Source: CBFHWU01 sp965659665
GTDB lineage: Bacteria > Bacteroidota > Bacteroidia > Flavobacteriales > Flavobacteriaceae
Direction of reading: 5' to 3'
Length of the DNA: 64,000 nt
Assembly: GCA_965659665.1 (NCBI GenBank)
Contig: CBFHWU010000017.1
Span: forward strand, 62,001 to 126,000
In this document: positions 36,105 through 44,786 of the stretch, in pieces
How positions within the stretch are numbered: position 1 is the first letter of the stretch
Layout of the letters: every line of letters begins with the position of its first letter
Notes under the pieces: generated by a model
What the model was told of the DNA's origin: nothing
Databases searched by the model: none
The model's input: the letters and a program-made list of their open reading frames with translations, nothing else
Position numbers and translations under genes: made by a program

Positions 36105-37959
36105 TGATAGTAAAGGGAATTCCACTTAAAGGTTTAGCATATTCTTCTAATAAGCTACCGTTTTTCATGCGTTTTTCTAAATATGGTCGTCGAACTTCCT
36201 TTGTGATATATTTTTCGATGACTAAGCTAGCAATGGGTGCTGCCCAGCGTGAACCCCAATATCCATTTTCAACGAAAACTACGACTGCTATTACTGGATT
36301 TTCTCTTGGTGCAAAAGCGATAAATATCGAGTGGTCAGTAAGTTGAGTACGTTCTTCATCAATTAAAGTAAAGTTTTCTACAGTGCCTGTTTTGCCACAA
36401 ACTTCAATTCCGTTGATACGTGCAATTCGCGCTGTACCTTTGGTTACTACGTCTGACATTCCTTGAATTATGGGTTCAAAATGAATGGAATCTATACTAG
36501 TCAATTTAGGCGCACTAAATTTAAGAGGAATACGATCATTATCAATTGATTTTATGAAATGAGGGGTGAAGTAATGTCCACGATTGGCAATGGCAGCGGC
36601 AACATTGGCGAGTTGAATAGGAGTTGCTAAAATTTCCCCTTGGCCAATAGCATTAGAAATTGAAGTTGAGCCACGCCACATTTGGTTAGGATACCAATAA
36701 TCGTAATAGTCGGCATTGGGAATAAATCCCTTTTGACCAATGGGATGGTCATATCCCAAATAATTTCCTAATCCGAAACTTTTGATGTGATTGCTCCAAA
36801 TATTCATCCCGATTTTTGGGTTTTCAAACTGATCAATTGTTTTCCTATACACATGTGCAAAATACGTATTACACGAATTATATATTCCTCGATTTAAAGT
36901 GTTAAAAGAGCCTGGTTCACAATGACATCTCATAAATTGATTTCGAGCATAAAAATGGCCGTAATTACAGGTGTATCCAGTTTGTTCCGTAATACTTTTT
37001 TCTTGTAATGCCACTAGAGCATTTAAAAGTTTAAATGGGGAACCAGGAGGGTATTGCCCCTGAAGTCCCCTATCAAAAAGAGGTCGGTTGAGGGTATCTT
37101 GTTGTAATTGATTAAAATTTTTGGAACGTTTACGACCGACTAAAAATTCAGGATTATATGTAGGTAAACTAACATTCATTAAAATTTCGCCCGTGTTAGG
37201 TTCAATTGCAACTATTCCTCCTCGTTTGTTAGTCAATAATGACATCCCGTACTCTTGAAGTTCGATATCCAGCGTGAGTTGAATATTTTTTGCATTTAAA
37301 GGAATCGTATCATAAGCGTTATCTTTATAAGATCCGATAATTCGATTGAACTTATCTCGTTGTAAGTATTTGACCCCTTTTTTACCACGTAAAATTTTCT
37401 CGTATGTTTTTTCTATTCCTTGCCGCCCAATAAGCTCGCCTGATTTATAGTAACGATCTTTTTTTATATCTGCGTTATTTACTTCTGAAATATAGCCCAA
37501 AATATTAGCAGCACCTTGAGTTTGATACTTTCGAATAATTCTTTTTTGAATAAAAAAACCTGGGAATCTCCACATTTTTTCTTGCAAATAGGCATAATCT
37601 TGTTTGGAAACTTGTGCCACAAAAACTGAAGGGAGTCTTTTTGAGTATTGCTTAGCCTTAGCTAATTTATTTTTAAAATCATTTTGGTTTATATGGAGAA
37701 GTTGACAAAAAGACAAGGTATCCATTTCCTTAACACTTTCAGGAACAACCATAACATCATAAGCAGGTTGATTGGTAACTAACAGCTTGTTATTTCTATC
37801 AAAAATTAACCCTCTTTGGGGGTAAATATATTCCTTAAGAACAGAATTTTTTAAAGACAAATCTTGGAAATTACTGCTAATTACTTGAAGAAATAAAAGT
37901 CGAAAAGTAAACATCAGTCCTACCACAATGATGATTATGGGAAGTAAGATTTTTCTCAT
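36097..37959 (-). CDS. mrdA: Penicillin-binding protein 2
   Basis: 620 residues: a membrane anchor (about 5-25), PBP dimerisation domain (about 45-215), and transpeptidase domain with the three active-site motifs: SPFK (Ser307, Lys310), SCN (YNSCNTYF) and KTG (CGKTGTVENF). It makes peptide cross-links during elongation and works with RodA and the MreBCD scaffold. It overlaps mreD by four bases upstream and rodA downstream, so all belong to one operon. Confidence 0.95.
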   Translation of the reverse strand: MRKILLPIIIIVVGLMFTFRLLFLQVISSNFQDLSLKNSVLKEYIYPQRGLIFDRNNKLLVTNQPAYDVMVVPESVKEMDTLSFCQLLHINQNDFKNKLAKAKQYSKRLPSVFVAQVSKQDYAYLQEKMWRFPGFFIQKRIIRKYQTQGAANILGYISEVNNADIKKDRYYKSGELIGRQGIEKTYEKILRGKKGVKYLQRDKFNRIIGSYKDNAYDTIPLNAKNIQLTLDIELQEYGMSLLTNKRGGIVAIEPNTGEILMNVSLPTYNPEFLVGRKRSKNFNQLQQDTLNRPLFDRGLQGQYPPGSPFKLLNALVALQEKSITEQTGYTCNYGHFYARNQFMRCHCEPGSFNTLNRGIYNSCNTYFAHVYRKTIDQFENPKIGMNIWSNHIKSFGLGNYLGYDHPIGQKGFIPNADYYDYWYPNQMWRGSTSISNAIGQGEILATPIQLANVAAAIANRGHYFTPHFIKSIDNDRIPLKFSAPKLTSIDSIHFEPIIQGMSDVVTKGTARIARINGIEVCGKTGTVENFTLIDEERTQLTDHSIFIAFAPRENPVIAVVVFVENGYWGSRWAAPIASLVIEKYITKEVRRPYLEKRMKNGSLLEEYAKPLSGIPFTINE

Positions 37960-38459
37960 TTATTAGACGGCTTAAGTAAAAATAATAGGACCAAGATGAT
38001 ACTATAACTAAAGATAACACTAAAAAACCAAGTAGATAAGACCCACATCCATTGAGACCAAGAAAAGGCGATTAGGGAAAAATAGACAATATGATGAACC
38101 ATAACAACAAATAAAGAGTACCACACTACTTTATCAAAAGCTTCATTTGACAATTTTATCCCTTGATAATCATAGCTGACTCCAAAAACAGAGCGAAGCA
38201 ATAGCGGTCGAATAAAAGCCACTGACAAACATGAGGCGGCGTGAATGCCACCTGATGTCATAAATAAATCTAAACAGAGACCATGTAAAAACGCGACAAA
38301 AATAAAAACCGTTTGGTTGTTTTTAATGGGATATATAATGACATATATGACATAGATAAAAGGGATGAAATGGTCAATTCGAAATTGCTGAAAAATTAAA
38401 ACTTGAGCTAAAATTAATCCTATAAAACGAGCAATATGTTGAGCTAAACTAGTTGACAT
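37956..38459 (-). CDS. mreD: Rod-shape-determining membrane protein MreD
   Basis: 167 residues with about five hydrophobic segments and no other motif. The sequence is weakly conserved in general, but size, topology and place between mreC (11-base overlap) and mrdA (4-base overlap) make the call safe. MreD joins MreC in linking the cytoplasmic MreB filament to wall synthesis. Confidence 0.88.
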   Translation of the reverse strand: MSTSLAQHIARFIGLILAQVLIFQQFRIDHFIPFIYVIYVIIYPIKNNQTVFIFVAFLHGLCLDLFMTSGGIHAASCLSVAFIRPLLLRSVFGVSYDYQGIKLSNEAFDKVVWYSLFVVMVHHIVYFSLIAFSWSQWMWVLSTWFFSVIFSYSIILVLLFLLKPSNK

Positions 38460-39240
38460 TTACTTTTTTTTGGAGCGCTTGAATTTCCCTTTGATCTTGA
38501 TTTGAAGTCAGATAAACTTGGTTAAGTGCGGTCATGTCTTCAAACAACTGAATCTTGTATTCTGGTAATTGTTCTGTGGTATTGAAATCAACTACGATTC
38601 CAATGGGTATACCTTCAGGAAAAATGGTTGACATGCCCCCTGTAATGATCGTATCTCCATACGCTACTGAAGCCATTATAGGAAGGTCTAATAGAGTCAT
38701 AAATTGAGGACTTTTCCCATCCCAGGTCAAGCTTCCAAAATGATGACTTTTTTTTAGCTTAGCGTTTATTCGTATACTTTTATTTAATAACGATAACACC
38801 ACCGCATAATGTTTACTTGTTTGTGAAACAATACCAACCACCCCATTTGGAGTAATAACGCCTGTTTCGGGACTTATTTTATCGGAAGATCCTTTATTTA
38901 TAATAAGGTGGTTGTAGGATAAAGAAAAGTTATTTTGAATCACTTTAGCTGAATTTATCTCAGTTTTAATTGTGTTTGGGGAGGGTCTTGGACTTAATAA
39001 ATAATCAATTAAAAGCTTGTTTTCATTTGCTAATTTGGCATTGTTATCTTTGAGCTTTAAATAGGAGTAAAAATTATATTTTATTTCATGTATGAACGCA
39101 TAAGCCAAGGTTGTTTGATGGGATAAGCTCCCTCGCGTATAACTTTTGGATTCGCTAATTAATTGTAAGGACAAACTAAAGAGAATCAAAAACAGCAATA
39201 TATTTCGATATCGAATTACGCCATTAATGAGTTGTTCCAT
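38449..39240 (-). CDS. mreC: Rod-shape-determining protein MreC
   Basis: 263 residues: one N-terminal membrane helix (about 10-28), a coiled-coil stretch (about 60-90), and a periplasmic beta domain with TGVITPNGVVGIVSQTSKHY and TGGMSTIFPEGIPIGIV, typical of MreC. It tethers PBP2 and RodA to MreB. It begins seven bases after the mreB stop in the same operon. Confidence 0.92.
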   Translation of the reverse strand: MEQLINGVIRYRNILLFLILFSLSLQLISESKSYTRGSLSHQTTLAYAFIHEIKYNFYSYLKLKDNNAKLANENKLLIDYLLSPRPSPNTIKTEINSAKVIQNNFSLSYNHLIINKGSSDKISPETGVITPNGVVGIVSQTSKHYAVVLSLLNKSIRINAKLKKSHHFGSLTWDGKSPQFMTLLDLPIMASVAYGDTIITGGMSTIFPEGIPIGIVVDFNTTEQLPEYKIQLFEDMTALNQVYLTSNQDQREIQALQKKVNVN

Positions 39241-39247
39241 GAATGTA

Positions 39248-40276
39248 TTACTTTACAAGGATATTTTTAAAACGTTCAAGATTTTTTAGCGCAATTCCTG
39301 TCCCCCGAACAACTGCTCTTAGCGGGTCTTCTGCAATAAAAATAGGGAGATCTGTTTTTTTCGATAACCGCTTGTCTAGTCCACGTAACATGGACCCTCC
39401 ACCTGCCAAATATACGCCTGTATTATAAATATCAGCAGCTAGTTCAGGAGGAGTTTGAGACAGGGTTTCCATCACAGAATCTTCAATACGGATAATGGAC
39501 TTATCTAATGCCTTGGCAATTTCTCTGTAAGAAACCGAAGATTCTTTTGGCTTACCCGTAAGAAGGTCACGCCCTTGAATTGTCATATCATCAGGAGGGT
39601 TTTCCAATTCGTCCATGGCAGAACCAATCATAATTTTTACTCGCTCAGCAGTTCGTTCTCCTATATAAAGGTTGTGCTGTGTGCGCATGTAATAGATGAT
39701 GTCGTTGGTAAAGACGTCACCCGCAATTTTAACAGATTTATCACACACGATTCCCGATAACGCAATGACAGCAATTTCTGTTGTTCCTCCACCGATATCA
39801 ATAATCATATTCCCTTTAGGCTGAACAATATCTACTCCAATTCCAATGGCTGCTGCCATTGGTTCATGAATGAGATAAACCTCTTTTCCATTTACGCGTT
39901 CTGCAGATTCTCGAACAGCTCGCATTTCAACTTCTGTTATTCCTGAAGGAATACAAATTACCATTCGTAGGGAAGGGGTGAGAAATTTCTTTTTGAGGGT
40001 AGGAATACTTCTAATAAACATACTAATCATCTGTTCTGAGGCGTTGAAGTCAGCAATGACTCCATCTTTTAGAGGACGGATAGTTTTGATATTTTCGTGG
40101 GTTTTTCCTTGCATTAAGCTCGCTTCTTTGCCCACTGCGATAATCTTATTTGTTGTACGATCCATCGCCACTATCGAAGGACTGTCTATAACAACTTTAT
40201 CGTTATGAATAATGAGTGTGTTAGCAGTTCCTAAATCTATTGCAATTTCTTCTGTTAAAAAATCAAAAAACCCCAT
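39248..40276 (-). CDS. mreB: Rod-shape actin homologue MreB
   Basis: 342 residues. Actin-fold motifs: EIAIDLGTANTLI (phosphate 1), MIIDIGGGTTEIAVIAL (phosphate 2) and GVYLAGGGSMLRGL (adenosine). Nearly invariant stretches such as HEPMAAAIG are present. It forms membrane-bound filaments that direct lateral wall growth. It lies 34 bases downstream of purH, so the cell-shape genes may be read from the purH promoter. Confidence 0.97.
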   Translation of the reverse strand: MGFFDFLTEEIAIDLGTANTLIIHNDKVVIDSPSIVAMDRTTNKIIAVGKEASLMQGKTHENIKTIRPLKDGVIADFNASEQMISMFIRSIPTLKKKFLTPSLRMVICIPSGITEVEMRAVRESAERVNGKEVYLIHEPMAAAIGIGVDIVQPKGNMIIDIGGGTTEIAVIALSGIVCDKSVKIAGDVFTNDIIYYMRTQHNLYIGERTAERVKIMIGSAMDELENPPDDMTIQGRDLLTGKPKESSVSYREIAKALDKSIIRIEDSVMETLSQTPPELAADIYNTGVYLAGGGSMLRGLDKRLSKKTDLPIFIAEDPLRAVVRGTGIALKNLERFKNILVK

Positions 40277-40310
40277 AAGGCAGTGTGTTTACAAGTTGTA
40301 ATTATACGAA

Positions 40311-41837
40311 TTAATGTTTAAAATGCCGAACGCCTGTCATAACCATTACCATGTTATTTGAGTTACAATAATCGATACTTAATTGGTCTTTTATAGATCC
40401 GCCAGGCTGAATAACATGACGTATACCTGCTCTGTGAGCAATTTCAACACAATCTGGAAATGGAAAAAAAGCATCACTTGCCATTGCTGCACCTTCAAGA
40501 TTAAATCCAAAAGCTTGCGCTTTATGAATCGCTTGTCGTAAAGCATCAACTCGAGATGTTTGACCAGTTCCAGAAGCAATTAGCTGTCCATTTTTGGCCA
40601 AAACAATGGTATTGGATTTGGTGTGTTTACATATTTTACTAGCAAATAACAGATCGTTGATTTCATTTTCATTTGGAGTTAAATGAGTAACCGTTTGCAC
40701 CATATCCACGTTATCGGTGATGTCATCTTTTTCCTGAACTAAGTACCCGTTTAGGCAACTTCTAATTTGCTGATGATGGGAGATGATTTGTTTTTGTTTT
40801 AGGATAATACGGTTTTTTTTCTTCTTGAGAATTTCAAGTGCTTTGGCATTAAAATCAGGGGCAATAACGACCTCACAAAATAAGGTGTTAATTTCATTAG
40901 CTGTAGTTTCATCTAGGCTTGTATTGCTGATCAAAACTCCCCCGAAAGCAGAAATTGGGTCTCCAGCTAATGCTGCCTTGTATGCCGCTATCAAAGTATT
41001 TCGAGTGGCTAAACCACATGCATTATTATGTTTAAGTATTGCAAATGTAGGAGCATCCTCAACAAACTCACTTATAATATTTACCGCAGCATCGATATCC
41101 AGCAAATTATTGTAAGAAAGTTCTTTACCATGATATTTTTTAAATATGGAATCCAAAGGTCCAAAAAAGGCGCCTTTTTGATGTGGATTTTCTCCATACC
41201 TTAAAATGTTCCTTTCTTGAACACTAAGTTTTAGTGTTTCATTGTCCTCAGAAAAATAATGGTGAATTGAAGTGTCGTAATGTGACGAAATATTAAAAGC
41301 ATTACAGGCTAATTTTTTTCGATCTTTTTGGCTAAACACCCCATCTCCTTTATTTAGAAGATCCAAAAAATACGAATAATCATGCATCGAAGCAACACAA
41401 ATAACATCATTAAAGTTTTTGGCAGCTGCTCGAATAAGGGAAATACCTCCAATATCAATTTTTTCAATAATATCTTGTTCCTCGGCTCCAGAAGCAATTG
41501 TTTCTTCAAAAGGGTATAAATCAACGACTACAATATCGATTTGAGGAATATTGTATTTCTTCATTTGTTTTTGATCAGAATCCAGATCTTGGCGGTTGAG
41601 TATTCCACCAAAAATTTTTGGATGAAGCGTTTTGACTCGACCCCCCAAAATAGAGGGATAAGAAGTTATAGATTCAACCAAAGTTACTGGAATTCCTTTT
41701 TGTTCAATAAATGCAGCCGTGCCTCCTGTTGAGCAAATAGTTATGCCAAGATCGTGAAGTTTTCTAACAATGGGATCTAAGCCCTCTTTGTTGAAAACAG
41801 AAATAAGCGCGGTTCGCGCTTTTTTATTTTTATGCAT
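40311..41837 (-). CDS. purH: Bifunctional AICAR transformylase / IMP cyclohydrolase
   Basis: 508 residues, normal length, catalysing the last two steps of IMP synthesis. The N-terminal IMP cyclohydrolase domain (ALISVFNKEGLDPIVRKL; GGRVKTLHPKIFGGIL) is followed by the AICAR transformylase domain (LRYGENPHQKGAFFG; ILKHNNACGLA with the catalytic Lys-His; SDAFFPFPDCVEIA). Gene order purH-mreB is common in Bacteroidota. A 7-base inverted repeat (41867-41888) lies upstream, without a T run. Confidence 0.96.
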   Translation of the reverse strand: MHKNKKARTALISVFNKEGLDPIVRKLHDLGITICSTGGTAAFIEQKGIPVTLVESITSYPSILGGRVKTLHPKIFGGILNRQDLDSDQKQMKKYNIPQIDIVVVDLYPFEETIASGAEEQDIIEKIDIGGISLIRAAAKNFNDVICVASMHDYSYFLDLLNKGDGVFSQKDRKKLACNAFNISSHYDTSIHHYFSEDNETLKLSVQERNILRYGENPHQKGAFFGPLDSIFKKYHGKELSYNNLLDIDAAVNIISEFVEDAPTFAILKHNNACGLATRNTLIAAYKAALAGDPISAFGGVLISNTSLDETTANEINTLFCEVVIAPDFNAKALEILKKKKNRIILKQKQIISHHQQIRSCLNGYLVQEKDDITDNVDMVQTVTHLTPNENEINDLLFASKICKHTKSNTIVLAKNGQLIASGTGQTSRVDALRQAIHKAQAFGFNLEGAAMASDAFFPFPDCVEIAHRAGIRHVIQPGGSIKDQLSIDYCNSNNMVMVMTGVRHFKH

Positions 41838-41894
41838 AAAAAATAGTTAAAAAGGGATAGTAAATGTAGGATTTTTACCTTAATCCTAAGGCTA

Positions 41895-42347
41895 TTACAT
41901 TAAATACTTTGAGACCCAGGCATTGATTTGTGTCAAAAAATTAACATCCCTCTCCCCGAAGGCATTTATCTTGTTGGAATCGATATCGATTTGACCGACA
42001 TTTACTTTATTCAAAAACAAGGGAATAACAATTTCAGACTTAACATTGATATTACATGAAATATAATTGTTTTGTTTTTGAACGTCTTCAACAACAAAAT
42101 TTTCGCTACTTAGTGCTACTTGACCACAGATTCCTTTACCAAATGGTATATGGGTGTGTTCAGTAGGTGGTCCAGCAAAGGCTTTTAACTCTAGCATTTG
42201 TTTTCCTGGAATATGAAAGTAAAATCCAACCCAATCGTAATGGGGAATCTCGGTTTGAAGTAACTGACAAATAAAGTCAAGGCCCTGCGATTGAGAGGGT
42301 CTTTTCTTTAGTTCATTCAATATTTTGTTTTTGAGTGTTTCCAACAT
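41895..42347 (-). CDS. GAF-domain protein, likely free methionine-(R)-sulfoxide reductase
   Basis: 150 residues, a single GAF domain. The sequence DWVGFYFH, then GKGICGQVALSS and NYISCNINVKSEIVIPL, matches the free-Met-R-sulfoxide reductase family, where these two Cys are active-site residues. The third Cys of the E. coli enzyme is not seen at the usual place. It reduces free methionine sulfoxide with thioredoxin as donor. The ATG is only about 12 bases beyond the groEL terminator hairpin, leaving no room for a separate promoter, so expression probably depends on readthrough from groESL. A plain GAF signalling domain is the alternative. Confidence 0.72.
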   Translation of the reverse strand: MLETLKNKILNELKKRPSQSQGLDFICQLLQTEIPHYDWVGFYFHIPGKQMLELKAFAGPPTEHTHIPFGKGICGQVALSSENFVVEDVQKQNNYISCNINVKSEIVIPLFLNKVNVGQIDIDSNKINAFGERDVNFLTQINAWVSKYLM

Positions 42348-42350
42348 AGC

Positions 42351-42390
42351 TAAAAAGAAAAAAGGCTACTTTTATGAAAAGCAGCCTTTT
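42351..42390 (-). terminator. Intrinsic terminator of groES-groEL
   Basis: The arms 42360-42373 and 42377-42390 (plus-strand AAAAGGCTACTTTT and AAAAGCAGCCTTTT) pair over 14 bases with one wobble around a 3-base loop. On the minus strand a T-rich run follows. It begins 16 bases after the groEL stop. Confidence 0.85.
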
Positions 42391-42405
42391 GTATTATCTA
42401 TACAT

Positions 42406-44040
42406 TTACATCATACCTGGCATACCGCCGCCGCCCATAGGTGGCATTGGAGGTGGAGTATCTTCTTTGATATCAACTAAAGCACATTCAGTGGTCAAAA
42501 TCATCCCTGCCACAGAAGCTGCATTTTCAATTGCAATTCGAGTCACTTTTTTAGGGTCAATGATTCCTGCTTCTTGCATGTCGACATAAGATTCCGATTT
42601 AGCGTCGTATCCGAAGTTATCCTTTCCTTCTTCAATTTTAGAAACGACTACTGATCCTTCACCACCAGCATTTTCAACAATTATTCGAAGTGGGGATTCA
42701 ATAGCACGATAAATAATTTGAACTCCTGTTGACTCGTCTGCATTACTGGCTTCAATATTTTCGAGTGCTTTTCGGGCATTAAGCAAAGCAACACCTCCAC
42801 CTGAAACAATTCCTTCTTCCACTGCAGCACGGGTAGCATGTAAAGCATCATCAACACGATCTTTTTTCTCTTTCATTTCAACTTCTGAAGCAGCTCCTAC
42901 ATACAACACAGCTACTCCTCCTGCTAGCTTAGCAAGGCGTTCTTGGAGTTTTTCACGGTCATAATCAGAAGTTGTACTTTCAATTTGAGCTTTAATTTGA
43001 TTTACGCGTGTTTTGATATTTTCTGCATCACCAGCACCATTAACAACAGTTGTATTATCTTTATCAATCGTGAGTTTTTCGGCAGTACCCAACATATCAA
43101 TGGTTGTATTTTCAAGATTAAACCCACGTTCTTCTGAAATTACAGTACCTCCTGTAAGAATTGCAATATCTTCAAGCATTGCTTTCCTTCGGTCTCCAAA
43201 TCCTGGAGCTTTAACAGCCGCAATTTTCAGTGATCCACGTAATTTGTTTACAACTAATGTTGCTAAAGCTTCTCCATCAACATCTTCTGCAATAATGACT
43301 AAAGGTTTTCCACTTTGCGCAACAGGTTCTAAAACAGGCAACAAGTCTTTCATCGTTGAGATTTTTTTATCATACAACAAAATGTACGGACTTTCAAGAT
43401 CAGCTTCCATTTTATCAGAATTTGTCACAAAATAAGGGGAAATGTATCCTCGATCAAATTGCATTCCCTCTACAACATCTACATACGTATCTGTTCCTTT
43501 AGCCTCTTCAACAGTAATAACCCCTTCTTTTCCTACTTTTTCAAAGGCTTTTGTGATCAGTGAGCCAATATTTTCATCATTGTTAGCAGAGATAGAAGCT
43601 ACTTGTTTGATTTTTTCTGAAGAGTTTCCAACTTCGACAGATTGTTTGTTTAGTTCATCAACGATACATTGTACCGCTTTATCAACACCTCGTTTAAGGT
43701 CCATTGGATTTGCTCCAGCGGCAACATTTTTTAACCCTTCTTTGACAATAGCTTGGGCCAGTATGGTTGCTGTTGTCGTTCCATCTCCAGCAAGATCATT
43801 AGTTTTGGAAGCCACTTCTTTTACCATTTGGGCTCCCATATTTTCTAAAGCATCTTCAAGTTCTATTTCTTTAGCAACGGAAACACCATCTTTAGTTACT
43901 TGGGGACCTCCAAAGGATTTGCCAATAATTACATTTCTTCCTTTTGGACCTAATGTTACTTTTACTGCATTAGCTAATGCGTCAACTCCACGTTTTAATC
44001 CTTCACGTGCTTCAACATCAAATTGAATATTTTTTGCCAT
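42406..44040 (-). CDS. groEL: Chaperonin GroEL (60 kDa)
   Basis: 544 residues, normal length. It refolds proteins inside the ring capped by GroES. Family stretches include AKNIQFDVEAREGLKRGVDA at the start, GPKGRNVIIGKSFG, VKEVASKTNDLAGDGTTTAT with the ATP-site Asp, and the flexible GGM-rich tail (PPMGGGGMPGMM). It follows groES by 17 bases. The pair has a terminator at 42360-42390 and a probable sigma-54 promoter at 44370-44385. Confidence 0.98.
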   Translation of the reverse strand: MAKNIQFDVEAREGLKRGVDALANAVKVTLGPKGRNVIIGKSFGGPQVTKDGVSVAKEIELEDALENMGAQMVKEVASKTNDLAGDGTTTATILAQAIVKEGLKNVAAGANPMDLKRGVDKAVQCIVDELNKQSVEVGNSSEKIKQVASISANNDENIGSLITKAFEKVGKEGVITVEEAKGTDTYVDVVEGMQFDRGYISPYFVTNSDKMEADLESPYILLYDKKISTMKDLLPVLEPVAQSGKPLVIIAEDVDGEALATLVVNKLRGSLKIAAVKAPGFGDRRKAMLEDIAILTGGTVISEERGFNLENTTIDMLGTAEKLTIDKDNTTVVNGAGDAENIKTRVNQIKAQIESTTSDYDREKLQERLAKLAGGVAVLYVGAASEVEMKEKKDRVDDALHATRAAVEEGIVSGGGVALLNARKALENIEASNADESTGVQIIYRAIESPLRIIVENAGGEGSVVVSKIEEGKDNFGYDAKSESYVDMQEAGIIDPKKVTRIAIENAASVAGMILTTECALVDIKEDTPPPMPPMGGGGMPGMM

Positions 44041-44057
44041 TTTTCTATTTTTTTTTG

Positions 44058-44336
44058 TTAAACAATTGCAAGAATATCGCTTTCACGCATGATAAGGTAA
44101 TCACCTCCATCAAGTTTTAGCTCGGTTCCGGCGTATTTACCATATAATACAACGTCTCCAGGGTTCAAAGACATGGGCTCGTCTTTCGTTCCAGGACCTA
44201 CCGCTATTATCGTTCCTTTTTGTGGTTTTTCTTTAGCGGTGTCAGGGATGATAATCCCTGAAGCTGTTGTAGTTTCGGCCGCCAAAGGCTCTAAAACCAC
44301 TCGATCAGCTAGAGGTTTAATATTTAATGTACTCAT
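44058..44336 (-). CDS. groES: Co-chaperonin GroES (10 kDa)
   Basis: 92 residues. NIKPLADRVVLEPL is the family start, followed by the mobile loop (ETTTASGIIIPDTAKEKP) that binds GroEL, and VVLYGKYAGTELKLDGGDYLI. First gene of the groESL operon. Its upstream region (44337-44441) has a near-consensus sigma-54 promoter with a predicted start about 20 bases before the ATG. Confidence 0.97.
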   Translation of the reverse strand: MSTLNIKPLADRVVLEPLAAETTTASGIIIPDTAKEKPQKGTIIAVGPGTKDEPMSLNPGDVVLYGKYAGTELKLDGGDYLIMRESDILAIV

Positions 44337-44369
44337 AATAATAAGATTTAATTTTATATACTTTTCTTA

Positions 44370-44385
44370 GCAGCAATCGTGCCAA
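44370..44385 (-). promoter_or_regulatory. Probable sigma-54 promoter of groESL
   Basis: On the minus strand the sequence is TTGGCACG-ATTG-CTGC, against consensus TTGGCACG-N4-TTGC. The -24 GG and -12 GC are separated by exactly ten bases, and only one consensus base differs. The start site would fall near 44358, about 22 bases before the groES ATG. The gene for a sigma-54-dependent activator lies at 45924-47162. The same bases also form an imperfect inverted repeat TTGGCA-N7-TGCTAA, so a repressor site is an alternative; the spacing does not fit the HrcA operator CIRCE. Confidence 0.6.
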
Positions 44386-44417
44386 TTCAAAGAAATGGAC
44401 AAGAGGTAAATAATCTG

Positions 44418-44430
44418 TGACAAAATGACA
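44418..44430 (-). promoter_or_regulatory. Short direct repeat upstream of the groES sigma-54 site
   Basis: On the minus strand TGTCATTTTGTCA contains two TGTCA units separated by three T. It lies 33 bases upstream of the -24 element, between the secG stop and the promoter. A binding site for an activator is possible, but short repeats like this arise by chance. Confidence 0.2.
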
Positions 44431-44441
44431 TTTGGTTGAGA

Positions 44442-44786
44442 CTACTCCTCTGGGATTTCTTCTGGGATTTCAACGGGAATTTCAGGAATTTCCTCAGGGA
44501 TAACCGCTTCAATAACGTCATCGTCAATAAGACTTGATTCTGATTGAGATCCTCCTTTTTGAACGGTTGAATTAGCAAGTAGAATTAGAAGGAGTAGCAG
44601 TCCGGCCAAGGCCCAAGTACTTCGGTCCAAAAAATCGGTCGTTTTTTGAACCCCTCCCAGTTGTTGTCCACCGCCTCCAAATGATGAAGAAAGCCCTCCG
44701 CCTTTAGGATTTTGAACCATGACAACCAAAATTAGAAGAAGAGAAACGACAACAATTAAAACCAAAAAGATTGAGAATGTATTCAT
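44442..44786 (-). CDS. secG: Preprotein translocase subunit SecG with acidic tail
   Basis: 114 residues. Two membrane helices (about 3-24 and 56-74) flank the conserved loop VMVQNPKGGGLSSSFGGGG, typical of SecG. The last 35 residues are a low-complexity acidic tail with repeated EEIPE units, absent from proteobacterial SecG. SecG assists SecYE in export of unfolded proteins. It overlaps the upstream TPR-like gene by four bases and is the last gene of the miaB-activator-lptE-TPR-secG string. Confidence 0.92.
   Translation of the reverse strand: MNTFSIFLVLIVVVSLLLILVVMVQNPKGGGLSSSFGGGGQQLGGVQKTTDFLDRSTWALAGLLLLLILLANSTVQKGGSQSESSLIDDDVIEAVIPEEIPEIPVEIPEEIPEE

Noticed and set aside
43013..43435. 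Second plus-strand open frame opposite groEL (140 codons)
   Set aside because: Same kind of antisense shadow of groEL.
43442..44026. Long plus-strand open frame (194 codons) opposite groEL
   Set aside because: A Ser/Thr/Pro-rich shadow of the highly biased groEL codons. No start context, no family, and groEL is certain.
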